In this document: positions 51,701 to 61,930 of the stretch, piece after piece
How the letters are laid out: every line of letters begins with the position of its first letter
How positions within the stretch are numbered: position 1 is the stretch's first letter
Assembly: GCA_037447655.1 (NCBI GenBank)
Contig: JBBHKE010000876.1
Span: forward strand, 1-64,000
Reading direction: 5' to 3'
Source of the DNA: Zygnema cylindricum
Taxonomy: Eukaryota; Streptophyta; Zygnematophyceae; Zygnematales; Zygnemataceae
Length of the DNA stretch: 64,000 nucleotides
Notes under the pieces: model-generated
What the model saw: the letters and a program-made list of their open reading frames with translations, nothing else
Databases searched by the model: none
What the model was told of the DNA's origin: nothing
Program-made: the position numbers and the translations under genes

Positions 51701-52171
51701 ACGCAAAAGAGATAAAAAAAAAGCCTCTATAATTTTCAAAGAAAGAGAGAAAGGGAGAAACAGAGGACCAGAAGGCAGCTTTTCAAGGACCTCAGTGGCT
51801 TACGTCACGGGAAAGAGACAAAGGTGGGCAGTTCTTGCTCCAAAACTTTCAATTCCATCCAGTTTTGCAGAAACACAAAATGTCTTCCTTCTAAAAAATA
51901 AATCAGTGCGCTTTCTATGTCTTCGAACATGGCGGTTCCCCGACTGCAGATGAACACTACCAGAATTGACAATTTGCGGAAGAAAAGAGGGTTCTTGTGA
52001 CAGAATCTGGCGTTTATTTAAACTCTGGACAGCGAATGGGAGATTGTGAGGTACAATAAGCCCTGGCGAAAATATTTCAGAATTCGTAACAAAGACAGAC
52101 GGTGGTGATCCATGAGAAGAAACGGGTAAAGTTCCACGGTGAGCCATGGCTGGCGCAAAGCAGACGTGCAT
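39739..52171 (-). CDS. LON substrate-binding-domain protein, complete, 7 exons with a 9.3 kb intron
   Basis: Minus-strand exons: 51804-52171, 50879-50915, 50481-50630, 49887-50250, 49354-49496, 40000-40068, 39739-39816 (stop TGA). All splice sites are GT-AG and all phases agree, giving about 402 residues. Landmarks: a Ser/Arg-rich N-terminus that could be an organelle transit peptide; the LON-N core LPTAKGALH then LYEPRYLHLLD; SPIGCCCL; GGRRFRLLNVERSEPFLVAN followed by VEWVED; a linker; then FSFAAATM-VDLGPEEQQTLLQ and LLDTGARLAW. The last block matches the C-terminal helix of the plant 'ATP-dependent protease La (LON) domain' proteins (At1g35340/At1g75460 type). There is no AAA+ or peptidase part, so this is not a Lon protease. 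The start is 52171, or 52147, which has the better GCCATGG context; an in-frame stop sits just upstream near 52195. A hAT-like MITE ends 31-36 bp from the start. Confidence 0.85.
40090..40335 (-). repeat. Degenerate ~23-bp tandem repeat in the LON intron
   Basis: Repeated 'ttcttttaaaatttgacat' units. The same motif returns at 40905-41035 after 570 bp of unrelated sequence, suggesting an insertion between two halves of one array. Confidence 0.75.
41165..41174. other. 10-base assembly gap in the LON intron
   Basis: N10 in otherwise unique sequence. Confidence 0.98.
42344..47560 (+). mobile_element. R2-like (restriction-like-endonuclease) non-LTR retrotransposon, decayed, in intron 5 of the LON gene
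   Basis: Broken open frames follow a non-LTR element in order. First is a Pro/Ser-rich N-terminus (from about 42462, frameshifted near 42650). Next is a C-x2-C...H...C zinc finger (CPGCGKPY...RHVRAC, 44257-44320). The reverse transcriptase follows, with GGVRPIDVGEVLYRLVA (45178-45231), motif A VDIANDFN (45380-45403), motif B TRQGDPLGAPLF and motif C VADD (45667-45678). The C-terminus has RVDLVF...DVVLTD and KERDYAHRD (46861-47022), which resembles the PD-(D/E)xK restriction-like endonuclease of R2/CRE-type elements. Stops or frame changes occur near 44466, 45232, 45500 and 46050, so it is not active. The final frame ends at 47243 and a probable 3' UTR follows. A solo LTR interrupts it at 42923-44213. 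Its orientation is opposite to the host gene. The RLE call is inference from motif spacing. Confidence 0.8.
42923..44213 (+). mobile_element. Solo LTR inserted in the R2-like element
   Basis: This 1291-bp segment begins TGTTG, ends CAACA and is flanked by the 5-bp duplication CTTCC (42918-42922 and 44214-44218). Removing it rejoins the retroelement reading frame in phase. A TATA-like stretch (tatatatagg) lies near 43822. The first ~110 bp, rich in GCGCG/CGTAC, recur at 49091-49200. No internal retrotransposon domains lie inside, so it is a solo LTR left by recombination. Strand is assigned arbitrarily by the TATA orientation. Confidence 0.85.
47912..48047. mobile_element. Truncated K-family end
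   Basis: Begins taagggtacggcctcatgtgg and continues with gcgccgtattgc...gcaaccgtacg, the reverse complement of the right end of K (25010-25176). It is cut off by the copia LTR at 48048. Confidence 0.6.
48048..49090 (+). mobile_element. Copia LTR (solo or truncated), same family as 36541-37576
   Basis: Starts TGTAGAAATTAATGG and aligns end to end, as an inverted repeat, with the LTR at 36541-37576. It has no adjacent coding region, so it is a solo or truncated LTR. It lies in the giant LON intron and interrupts a Harbinger-like end beginning near 47912. The right boundary is approximate because another LTR fragment follows. Confidence 0.65.
49091..49200 (+). mobile_element. 5' fragment of the same LTR family
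   Basis: The sequence starting tgttgtttttgaag and continuing through ttcgtgcg runs and cgaaaggatttg matches the first ~110 bp of the solo LTR at 42923. It then gives way to a GA-rich microsatellite at 49204. It lies directly after the copia LTR (48048-49090) and 150 bp before LON exon 5. Confidence 0.6.
49204..49335 (+). repeat. GA-rich microsatellite
   Basis: GGGAGA/GAGGGG repeats with a ~37-bp higher-order unit (gagatagagggagggagagg repeated at 49247 and 49281). It begins about 20 bp past the donor of LON exon 5. Confidence 0.88.
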
Positions 52172-52201
52172 TGTGACCAAAGACAGACTACTGAATCAAA
52201 C

Positions 52202-52506
52202 CATAGTATAAAAGTAGGCGTTTTTATGGTAGGCCTTTGGTCGGCGCCTTTATCGTAAGTTGTGTTACGGGCTTTTCATGTGATCGTCTTAGATCGATAA
52301 TTTGATCAGCGACCGTCCGATTGTCCAAATCTGACGGTGTAAATACAAATTTTTGATAAGAATGTTTTAATTGGTCCAATATTTGGTCCGAATATTTTAA
52401 TTGGTCTGAATAGATCCAGATACAATATGGGTCTTAAGGTCATATTGTACGTTTTGCGTACAATTGCATATTGTATGGGTCTACTTTCACCTACTTTTGA
52501 ACTATG
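52202..52506. mobile_element. Family A hAT-like MITE (A3) just upstream of the LON gene
   Basis: 305 bp, exact 8-bp TSD AATCAAAC (52194-52201, 52507-52514). It is collinear with A1 and A2. Its nearer end lies 31 bp from the predicted LON start codon, so it sits in the leader or core promoter. Confidence 0.92.
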
Positions 52507-52721
52507 AATCAAACAGACACAAAAAAAGAGCCCGGGCGAGCACGTGGGCAAGAGCGCAGAGAAAATATCAGGGCGCGTGTTGGCTGAAAAACGGGTCACG
52601 CATTCGTTTACTCGCTTGAACTTCCAGCATTTTTGGAATAGATCTCTGCCGTGCGATATTTTTTTTGATATTTTACCCAAAATGTAATTTTCAGTAATAA
52701 AGATTAAATGCACTTTAAACC

Positions 52722-53098
52722 TAGTTGTTCAATACGCGCGTTTTTTTCCTTTTTTCCAGTTTCTACGTCTTGTACGTGACTTTTCAAAAAATCGCAAAAA
52801 AAAGTCTACTATAAACTGAAACTTAAATTTTACGGCAACCTATAGACAAATTACGGTAACTGTTCGAATTTTTACGGTAACTGTAAGGTAGTTGACGAAA
52901 AGATTCGATGCGCGTTTCCGTACTTTCTGTTGAACATAATGTACACGGAATGTACGGGAAAATATCGTGACGTCTACGGACATTTCCAAAAAGAGACGTT
53001 ACGGCGTCACACTATTTGAGCGCCGAAAGTTCAAAATGTGTACGGGCGTCTTCTTCAAATTTTCGAAAAGAAACCGCCATAAATACTTCAACAGTTGC
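52722..53098. mobile_element. Truncated family B copy (B2)
   Basis: The left end tagttgttcaa and the next ~375 bp align with B1 24170-24545, including 'tacgggcgtcttcttcaa'. The right end is missing or unrecognisable. It starts about 215 bp after A3. Confidence 0.7.
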
Positions 53099-53706
53099 AT
53101 CCTTTCGGGGAGGTAGAGAGTGAAGGCCATGGTTGCCGGTTGGTGAACAACAGTTACTATGACAAATGATTAGCAATTCGTAGGAATTAAACATGTGCCA
53201 ATATAATTTGCCTATTATTCTCTGATAAACTTGTCCCTAACCACTTGATGTAAATTTTCCGATGCAGATATATGGTGTGATAATATTTTAAGGGAATTGA
53301 TCATGATAGTGACTGTTTTGGTTGGCATAGTCACTTACGTCATTTTTTCAAAAATTGTACGTTTGAAGTACATATTAGTACAAATAAAGTACCGTTGAGT
53401 ACAAATTTGACGGTCAATCGGTTAGACAACTTTGACTTTCAAAATATTGTCTCAACCGCTTAAAATTTTGCCGCGCTTGCGGACGTCGGCCGTCATAATA
53501 AAATTAGCAATTCACACGGTCGGCGAACGTTTACGGCAACAAAATTGCGGCAACCACATGTAAATAAAAGTGTTGCAGACAGTCACTTTTGTCTTTACGT
53601 GAGCTCCACGGTGAGAGCACTTAGCCGCAAAATTGAAATTTAATCGTCTAAGCGATACATTGAACTTAGACGCAAAGTGAAACAAGAACCTCTCCAAACT
53701 CAAGTA

Positions 53707-54217
53707 CACCTCGAATCGTAACTAGCGTTATGTACGCTAATTTCGTCGCCACAAATTTGGACTCTATCACCCTAAATAGAGTATATCATTTTAAATTATT
53801 TTGTACATTATTTGAGGTACTTTTGGAATCAGCATTGACAACTCTAATATAGTCCGTTTTAAATAGAATGGCGTACGGTCAGTGTCTGACCGTGCAAAAT
53901 TATACTATATTAACTAAAAAAGTACAAAAAATAATTTAATACAAGTCGTTATTAAACTGCGTTTTCACAAACTACGTAATGCAAAACGTCATAATGACGT
54001 GAACTATACGGTTTGTCATATTTTGTAAGTGTACCTAATTTACAGTCAACGCTGATAATTAGTACAAATAGAAACCCAAATTATAGTTATTGATAAACTG
54101 AAGTAAAAATTGTTTTTGAAAAAAAATGATTACACAATTTAGAGTGAATAACTCTAATTATTTTATTTTTATTTTTTTACTCTAATTATTTCTTTACTCT
54201 AATTACGATTGGCGGTG
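53707..54217. mobile_element. Family E mariner-like element (E3) at the apex of the foldback
   Basis: 511 bp, ends CACCTCGAATCGTAACTAG and (complement) CACCGCCAATCGTAATTAG, flanked by TA (53705-53706, 54218-54219). It inserted almost exactly at the centre of palindrome L. Confidence 0.82.
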
Positions 54218-54275
54218 TACTTCATTTTTGAGAGGTTACTGTTTCAATTTGCGTCTAAGTTCAATGTAACGTTTA

Positions 54276-56496
54276 GGGTAACGTCCCATCAGGCAAAAAG
54301 TGGGGAAGTTTACAAAAATCCGCGACTCTCTATACCAAATCGTACCGCCTATTTTGTTTTTATACGAAAAACTACATTACAAATAATCTTGTCAATACTC
54401 TCCGAAGGTCTTGGAGGTAATACTGACTGTCGAATGTTCATATGGGACGAGTTCGCTTCATTTATTTATGTAACTGTCAAACCAACTCGAGGAGGTGGGT
54501 TGGCAGATACAGAAAAAAAAAATCGTGACACGCTGGACGATTAAGCTACGTGTCATGACGTAAAACCAACGAAAAATCTTAAGATTTGCACATGACACGC
54601 GCTTTCCAAAATACAACCGAAAATAAAAATGAAATTTCGTAACATTCCTTTGTCACGCTATTTTCGATAACTTTTATTTGTCACACTATTTCTCTCAAAG
54701 GACTTTCGTTATGTTCGAAAACACAAACCCAAAAAAATGAGCTGGCGTACATACTAGCGTTTGCAAAAAGTACAAAAGTTTTGTCGTACGATGATTTCGT
54801 ACGCAGGTACATGGTACGCAAGTGAAGATTTGAATACAAGTTTGTCGGTGCTAAAAAATCTGAAAGATATTCACTATTGGATCATAGCTTGCGTGGCGCC
54901 AGTGAATTTAGAACACGTGGTTTACAAACTCTACGTGATGGAACATCGACTCAAGGTAACCTTACATCAAGCGAAAAGTGGGGTTATTTACTGGAGAAAG
55001 TACCTTTTCGTACTAAGCCACACTGTTTTTTTTTTTTTTTTAATAGAAGATGTTTACTAGAAATTCGTTAAGATTCTCCAGACTTTTTGGCGAAAACTTC
55101 CATCGTCCGATTTCAAAAAATTTCGACGGAAACGCCACATTGTTTTCAGTACCTGGCGAGTCTCCTCTGACTGTCCTCAAGAGGACACTTTGCGCTTACT
55201 GGACGCGTATATTGGTCCACTTGTAAAAGTCAGAGTCGATCCACGACGGACGTGAAGTTATAAACTTACATGTGGCAAATGGGGTGTACCTTCTGACATG
55301 AAAGCCACCCTGTTCGACGACAAAATCTCGTTTGTAGGACATCTTGTCACGCCTCCGCTGGTACAATGATGATACATGAATGTACAAATGGTAAATTCAT
55401 GGACATTTGTACAAAATTTCATTTTGAAACGGTTTTCATGACCGTTGGGACAATGACAAATACGATGACGTACAGATTGTACATAAGCGTGACGCTACTA
55501 GATAATTTAATCGGCGCCCGCCCGTATAGATACGCAGTTGCGATTTTTTCCTATTCAAAACTTTCATTATTCCAGGGCGGCTCAACAGGATCCTACGTGG
55601 TACCAATCGCAATCTTATGCGTAGCCAATTTTTGCTTCATTGGCACGACCTGATGGAAAGGTGTTACAAATATTACTTACAGTAAACGTGATCGTACGAT
55701 TACTGGGAACGTCTGATGGAAGGTTACCCTCAAGGTGGACTTCCATTAGCGAAAAAGTGGGGTTTTTTACTGACGGCCGTACCGTTTTGTACAAGTTAGT
55801 ACAGGATTTTTTATTTTTCAACGAAAACAACATTACAAAAAATTGTCCAAGGTTGTAGGCGTAAATTTGGATCGTCGGATTCAATTACACTTTTATCCGT
55901 GACGCCACATCACCAACCCTACAGTTTGTTAAGACCGTGCACAGGGAAGACAATTATCGAAAACAAAACGTGTAAAAATAGGTCGCGTGGAGAAGGGAAA
56001 AAAATCCCACGATGAGCGCGCGCGTATGTGCGCACACGTTGCAAGGGCCATGTGCCTTCCGTCAGGATGGTTGCGAATCTGCCGAATTTATCCCGTCACG
56101 CTCCCACCATCAAAGTTTGCCGCCGCCTTTTTGTCTTTGCGTTTTGAAATTTTAGGTAGTACATTTAACGCCCTGTGTACGAGTCATTAATTACCTCCGA
56201 CGGTACAGACATTTTCTCCGCGGGTACAAATACTACCTCCGCTCGTAAAGATATTGCGTTCAGACTTTGCATTCTAAGATTCTTTCAAGTTTTTAAGCAT
56301 CTAATATTATCCTACGTGTTATGAACTAGAATGAGCCACGCAAATAAAAAGTGGTTTACAGTCACGACCTAATGAAAGGCACGCCCTTTAGTAAGATTTT
56401 AAGTACAAAAACTGAGACGCCTAATGGACACCCTCAATCGACCTGGTCTGTAGAGTTGGCCGTACGATTACAAAAACGTTTGATGGAACTTCACCC
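54276..56496. mobile_element. Family C Harbinger-like element (C2), split by D2, inside foldback L
   Basis: Ends GGGTAACGTCCCATCAGGC and (complement) GGGTGAAGTTCCATCAAACG, flanked by TTA (54273-54275, 56497-56499). It aligns as an inverted copy of C1. Minus D2 and one TSD the length is 738 bp. Confidence 0.87.
54954..56433. mobile_element. Family D Harbinger-like element (D2), nested in C2
   Basis: Starts AGGTAACCTTACATCAAGCG, ends (complement) GGGTGTCCATTAGGCG, flanked by TCA (54951-54953, 56434-56436). The uninterrupted C1 sequence across the same point confirms the insertion. 55990-56330 is homologous to D1. Another TIR-like end near 55720 hints at a further nested element. Confidence 0.82.
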
Positions 56497-57099
56497 TTAG
56501 ACAATTAAATTTCAATTTTGTGGAAATCCAACATGTGCTCTCACCTTGGAGCTCACGTAAAGACAAAAAGTGACTGTATGCAACACTTTTATTTTCATGT
56601 GGCTGCCGCAGTTTTGTTACCGTAAACCTTTGCCGACCGTGTGAATTGCTAATTTTATAATGAGGGTCGACGTTCGCAAGCGCGACAAAATTTTAAGTTG
56701 GTTGTAACAATATTATGAAAGACAAAGCTGTCGAACCGGTTGACTGTCAAATTTATACTCGACAGTAGTTTACTTGTACCATTGTATACTTCAAACGTAG
56801 AATCTTTCACAAAATGACGTAAGTGACTGTGCGCAACCAAAACAGTTACTGCCATGATCAATTCCGTTAATTTATTAATAAAGACTAAAATCGCGCGAAC
56901 CTGTTCTCACTTGTTCAAACATCGATTATGTGAACACAAACCACACCTTATGTATGTCAATTATCGTTAATGTTTTGCGGATTTTTATCATTGAACCCAA
57001 AATAACATTAATAACATTATTTGCTGTCCTACACTAACAATTTCTTTTAACAAATAGCGATTCATGGTGTATTGTACTGTTCTATGCTTCACTACAGTA

Positions 57100-58503
57100 C
57101 ACTGTCAATCGCTATTAGAGTAAAAGAATAAATAGCGTAAAAAAAAAAGTTTTTTTTAACACTAATCGGGATTTTTTTTTTTTTGAAAAAAAAATATATA
57201 CTAATCAATCCCTAACTGTAATTTCGGTTTTCTTGAATAATAAATTCCCGCCCTTTCGATTTCTACAGTAATATGTGTGTTCGTACAAAATCTGACAATT
57301 CGTACGCCGTCGCGCTGTTCACACGGTCGACGGACGAACATATGAGAACGTGATTTTTGTCGACGAGTTTGCGTCTCTTTCTTCCAGTGCACATTCACAT
57401 GTGTGCGCAATAATGTTAAGTGTCTTTTTATGCCTTTGTCATTCAAAAAGTACCATTCCGTACGGAGATACCCTGTCCTTACGCCACACTATTTCCATCG
57501 CAGTGTACTTCAATTGTTAACGCTAATTGAAAAATAACCCTAATTAGAATAATGGAAAAAATAGAATTATGGATTGTATTTCAGGTTTTTTTTTTTTTTA
57601 AAAGGGCACCGAATTAGCGTTATTTACTCTAATAGCTAGTGTTGGGTATCGAGGACCGTTTGCCGATATTCGATATATATCGAATTTCAGCTACCCGATA
57701 ATCGATATATCGCTTCGATACATCGAATTTCAAATAATTTCAAACCATCGCGATATATCGCCAATATATCGTATCTTCAATATATCGAAGCTAAAAAAAA
57801 AAATAAAAAAAAATCCCACAGGTTTTCAAAGTCTCGTGACTTCGGACAAAGTGACTGTAAAATCTTTGCCGGAAAGAAATACGGCTTTTTCCTGAAAGTC
57901 AGCGGAGTGAACAGATCTCTGAGGTACATTGACGAGGTACACTTGTGAAGTACACGTACGTCATACGCAAGTACGATTTTCCAGACGAAAAAGGTCGGTT
58001 TCCAGATATTCGATGATTTTTGAGATTTGGTTGTCACCTTACGTGGAACCACTCATATCAGAACACGTATGTAAAACGTATTTCCAATAGATACGCGATG
58101 TACCTGAGGCCTCTGTAATATATAAACTTTGCTGTCCGTACTATTACTGAGACCTCCTCGTGTAACCATACCCCAAATAATTAATCATTAGAATTTCAAA
58201 ATTAGTACTTTTTTGTCGGTTACATTTTGCGGCGTCTACCTTTAAGTCACGGAACGAAAATCACGGCGTACGTGGCGTATTAGACAATTTGACTTTTTCG
58301 CAAAAATAACATATTATATAATAAAATAAAAACATTAAATTTAAAAAATGCTATACATCGCGATATATATCGCGATTGTTTATTTTGGTCTCGGTACGAT
58401 ATATCGAAGATCCTCCTCGATCGATACTCGATATATCGAATATCGAGATTATCGCGATATGAGCTTACCCGATGCCCAACATTAGTAATAGCGATTGGCG
58501 GTG
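57100..58503. mobile_element. Family E mariner-like element (E4) containing F3
   Basis: Left end CACTGTCAATCGCTATTAG, right end (complement) CACCGCCAATCGCTATTAG, flanked by TA (57098-57099, 58504-58505). Minus F3 and its TSD it is about 548 bp, near E3 (511 bp). Confidence 0.82.
57637..58484. mobile_element. Family F hAT-like element (F3), nested in E4
   Basis: 848 bp, ends TAGTGTTGGGTATCG and CGATGCCCAACATTA. Flanks ctaatagc and gtaatagc form an 8-bp TSD with 7 of 8 matching. It sits inside the right TIR of mariner-like element E4, splitting it. Subterminal atatatcg/cgatat palindromes as in F1 and F2. Confidence 0.82.
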
Positions 58504-58728
58504 TACATAGTCAAGACCGTAATGTCCTGCATTGTACCGTACCATTTTGTCTTCTAAGGTCAGCGTCTTTAAGTTTAAAGTTCGAATCGAACTTCTTCAA
58601 TTTTACGTTTCGAACTTTGAAACTTCTCTACAGTAGAACCTCCGAAGAAGGCGTCTCTGAGCCTACAGGTTTGACTTGCAGCTTCAATTTTTCTAAGGGA
58701 GGAGAGAGAGAGAGAGAGACGAGGAGCC

Positions 58729-58846
58729 ATGATCAACAATCCTGAAGCAATATCGGCCACGGGAGCATGGGGTCTCAATATCGTCTCCTCCGTGGGCATC
58801 ATCATGGTCAACAAGCAAGTCATGTCCGGATTCGGCTTCAGATTCG
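58729..58846 (+). CDS. First exon of a UDP-sugar transporter (plant KT/GT nucleotide-sugar transporter type)
   Basis: The ATG at 58729 opens a 39-codon exon ending at a GT donor at 58847 (phase 1). It encodes GAWGLNIVSSVGIIMVNKQV, then MSGFGFRF. This is the first transmembrane helix of plant UDP-rhamnose/UDP-galactose or UDP-uronic acid transporters (family residues GAWxMNVxSSVGIIMxNKQxM), Golgi antiporters of the drug/metabolite transporter superfamily. The family continues with ATTLTG; the leftover base G can complete that Ala codon. I found no second exon before the right edge, so intron 1 would be over 5 kb, filled with poly-T/A tracts, a duplicated minisatellite and a retroelement remnant. 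A GA-rich leader (58695-58728) precedes the ATG, typical of a 5' UTR. If no further exon exists, this is a gene fragment. Confidence 0.72.
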
Positions 58847-58982
58847 GTACGTGGTTTCAGAATTCGGTTACGTTTTTTGTCGAATCTGAGGCGTTTTTTT
58901 GTGGTAATTTGTACGATCGGAAATTTTTTCTGTTAGTTCGTGAAAAACGGTTGTTGTTTTATGCTATTATAAAGAATCTGAC

Positions 58983-58985
<3 letters not shown>

Positions 58986-59022
<37 letters not shown>
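58986..59022 (+). repeat. Poly-T tract in the transporter intron
   Basis: 37-base T run followed by T/CT-rich sequence to 59235. Confidence 0.9.
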
Positions 59023-59024
<2 letters not shown>

Positions 59025-59600
59025 TTTGTTTTTGTCAAATTTCAAATGGAGTTTTTCTCGTGCTCCTGCCCGTTTTTTTTTCCTTTCTCCCGTTTTTTTT
59101 TTCCATTTCCCTCCCCTTTTTTTCTGTTTTATCTCTGTTTTCTTTTTGTCCATTTTTTTTGTTTTTTTCCTTTTTATTTTCCTTTTTTCCCTTTTCTTAG
59201 TCGTTTTCTTTTTCTTATTCTCCCCTTTTTTTTTATGACGGAAAGTGCAATTAGCATCTATTCACGGATTTTTGATAACTGTTTATTTTTTTACAGGTTT
59301 TTTATTTTTCTTTATTGACCACAAAGTAATAAATATTTTGAACTTTAATGGAACCATTTTTCTTTTTTTTGAATTTAGCGAGGATCTAAAATGTTTCGGA
59401 ATTTAACTTTTTTAGTAAAATATTTTGAAATTTTGGATTGAATGACCCATTTTTTTTTTAAATCGGCTCTTTAATACAAATTTGCGACTTTTTTTAATTT
59501 AAACATACCTTTTTTATTGTTATTATTTAGAACCTTAAGTATATGAAATCCATTTTCTTTTTAAATTATTAAAACTTGAATCTTTTAGTTTCATTTTCCA

Positions 59601-60390
59601 TAGTTAAATTTAAAAAAAAAAAAATGGAAAAAACTAAATGGAAAAATAATAAAAAAATGAAAGGATGAAAAAAATGACAAAACAAAAAAACACATTTTTT
59701 TATTAAGACCCTTTTTGAGATTTCTTAGAATTTTTCACACGCACTAATTTTTGATTTCTCTTCTCTCCCTTTCCCTCCGAACGCCGGTCCGGATCAACGA
59801 TATTTGACAAAAAAAAAAAAAAAAAACAAAAAAAAAGATTGATATGAAGGCTTTTGGTTCGAATTGGGAAAGCTCCCCCGACAAAATGATGTTAGATATG
59901 GTCTCCGACCCCAATAAGCCCTCCAGGGAGGAGAGGTAAAAGGAGGGATAGACCCAGGATCGAGAAAGTGGGATGTTATTTCCAGAGGAGAGATAAACGG
60001 AGAGGAGGTATAAAATGGGGTATATGTGGAGAGAAGGGATAAAATGGGGTATATGTGGAGAGGAGGGATAAAAAGGGTTAATGTACCCAGAGGATGAATA
60101 AAGAGGGGTATTGAACCAAGAGAAGGGATAAAAAGGGGTATATATGGAGGGGATCGAGGTTTGATAAAATGGGGTGCTATACTAAGAGGAGGAATAAAAT
60201 CGGATATATGTGGAGAGGAGGGATAAAGTGTGGTATATATGGAGAGGGCCGAGGATCGATAAAATGGGGTATACGAGGTATTAACGGGTACAAATGGATG
60301 GGAGAATAATTCTTCGAGTCGGCGTGAAAAAAGTTTACAACATTCGCAATTTTGTTTTTTTGTTTTTTTGTTTTTTGTTTTTTTTTTTCT
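59601..60390 (+). repeat. Direct duplication, copy 1, with an internal minisatellite
   Basis: Nearly identical to 61146-61930 (offset 1545-1546 bp). Contains ~10 units of a ~30-40-bp minisatellite with core 'gagggataaaatggggtata'. Confidence 0.93.
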
Positions 60391-61145
60391 AACTGTTTTT
60401 AACTTTCAACTTTTATTTTTTATGAACAATGTTTTTTCGATATGAAAAAGATAATTGCTGATAGAACCGATCTCTCTTTTTCCGTGTTGCCAAACTCCTC
60501 TGCTTAAAATGTTTTTGATAATGAAACATAAAATAGTTATTGGACGATCCTGTTCAGTAAATATGACGTCTAAAAAACTTAATTTGCTAATATTTTTACT
60601 AAAAATTGTTCAAATGGACTGAGATTGACTCAGTCATGGCGTCAATATGTGTATCTTTAGACCGGATCTGTTTTATGGATTTTGTACTAATATCATTTAC
60701 AGTTAACTTTTTATTAAATTAAAATCATCTACTAGTTAATTTTATTTAAATGACCGTCATTGATATGCCAAACTGTCCAACGGTCAGTTACTGTATCGAT
60801 ACTAAATCAGGAGTCATGTAAATTAGTTAAAATTTATATTATAATGAGTAGATCTGTAAAATAGTGCTGGACAGGACACACGTTACCCTCTCAATTATTC
60901 GACTGTTATACAGTAATGGTATGGAAAGTTCAATTTGATGTTAAACCTGTTCATTGTTTCGGGTCCTACCATAACTATCTCAGCTTCTGAGGTGAAGATC
61001 ATTCTGTTTGCTCTTTTGGATGGAAAGTTCCCTTTTTTATTAGTTTATTGGATTAATATTTTAAAGCATGTGCAAATGCCATGAATTGTGGCTGTGATCT
61101 TGTCTTTTAATGTAATTGCTCTAATCTTGATTTTTTTTTCTCTGA

Positions 61146-61930
61146 TAGTTAAATTTAAAAAAAAAAAAATGGAAAAAACTAAATGGAAAAATAATAAAAA
61201 AATGAAAGGATGAAAAAAATGACAAAACAAAAAAACACATTTTTTTATTAAGACCCTTTTTGAGATTTCTTAGAATTTTTCACACGCACTAATTTTTGAT
61301 TTCTCTTCTCTCCCTTTCCCTCCGAACGCCCGGTCCGGATCAACGATATTTGACAAAAAAAAAACAAAAAAACAAAAAAAAAGATTGATATGAAGGCTTT
61401 TGGTTCGAATTGGGAAAGCTCCCCCGACAAAATGATGTTAGATATGGTCTCCGACCCCAATAAGCCCTCCAGGGAGGAGAGGTAAAAGGAGGGATAGACC
61501 CAGGATCGAGAAAGTGGGATGTTATTTCCAGAGGAGAGATAAACGGAGAGGAGGTATAAAATGGGGTATATGTGGAGAGAAGGGATAAAATGGGGTATAT
61601 GTGGAGAGGAGGGATAAAAAGGGTTAATGTACCCAGAGGATGAATAAAGAGGGGTATTGAACCAAGAGAAGGGATAAAAAGGGGTATATATGGAGGGGAT
61701 CGAGGTTTGATAAAATGGGGTGCTATACTAAGAGGAGGAATAAAATCGGATATATGTGGAGAGGAGGGATAAAGTGTGGTATATATGGAGAGGGCCGAGG
61801 ATCGATAAAATGGGGTATACGAGGTATTAACGGGTACAAATGGATGGGAGAATAATTCTTCGAGTCGGCGTGAAAAAAGTTTACAACATTCGCAATTTTG
61901 TTTTTTTGTTTTTTGTTTTTTTTTTTTTTT
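61146..61930 (+). repeat. Direct duplication, copy 2
   Basis: Matches copy 1 base for base apart from single-base and homopolymer differences (for example cgcccggtcc versus cgccggtcc). Unique sequence of ~750 bp (60400-61145) separates the copies. Confidence 0.93.

Larger units (their letters stand above)
53294..56874. mobile_element. Long foldback (palindromic) element L, split by E3 and C2
   Basis: The left arm 53294-53705 and right arm (54218-54275 plus 56497-56874) are inverted copies over ~400 bp, ending GGAATTGATCATG. Removing E3 and C2 leaves about 844 bp, i.e. two ~420-bp arms with almost no loop. Flanking TSD not resolved. Confidence 0.82.

Noticed and set aside
53098-53165. Right terminus of B2 at ggtgaacaac near 53140
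   Set aside because: The adjacent interior does not align with B1 and no 8-bp duplication is found.
58729-59238. 169-residue frame running from the transporter exon into a Phe-rich tail
   Set aside because: The Phe run is a poly-T tract; a clear GT donor at 58847 ends the coding exon.
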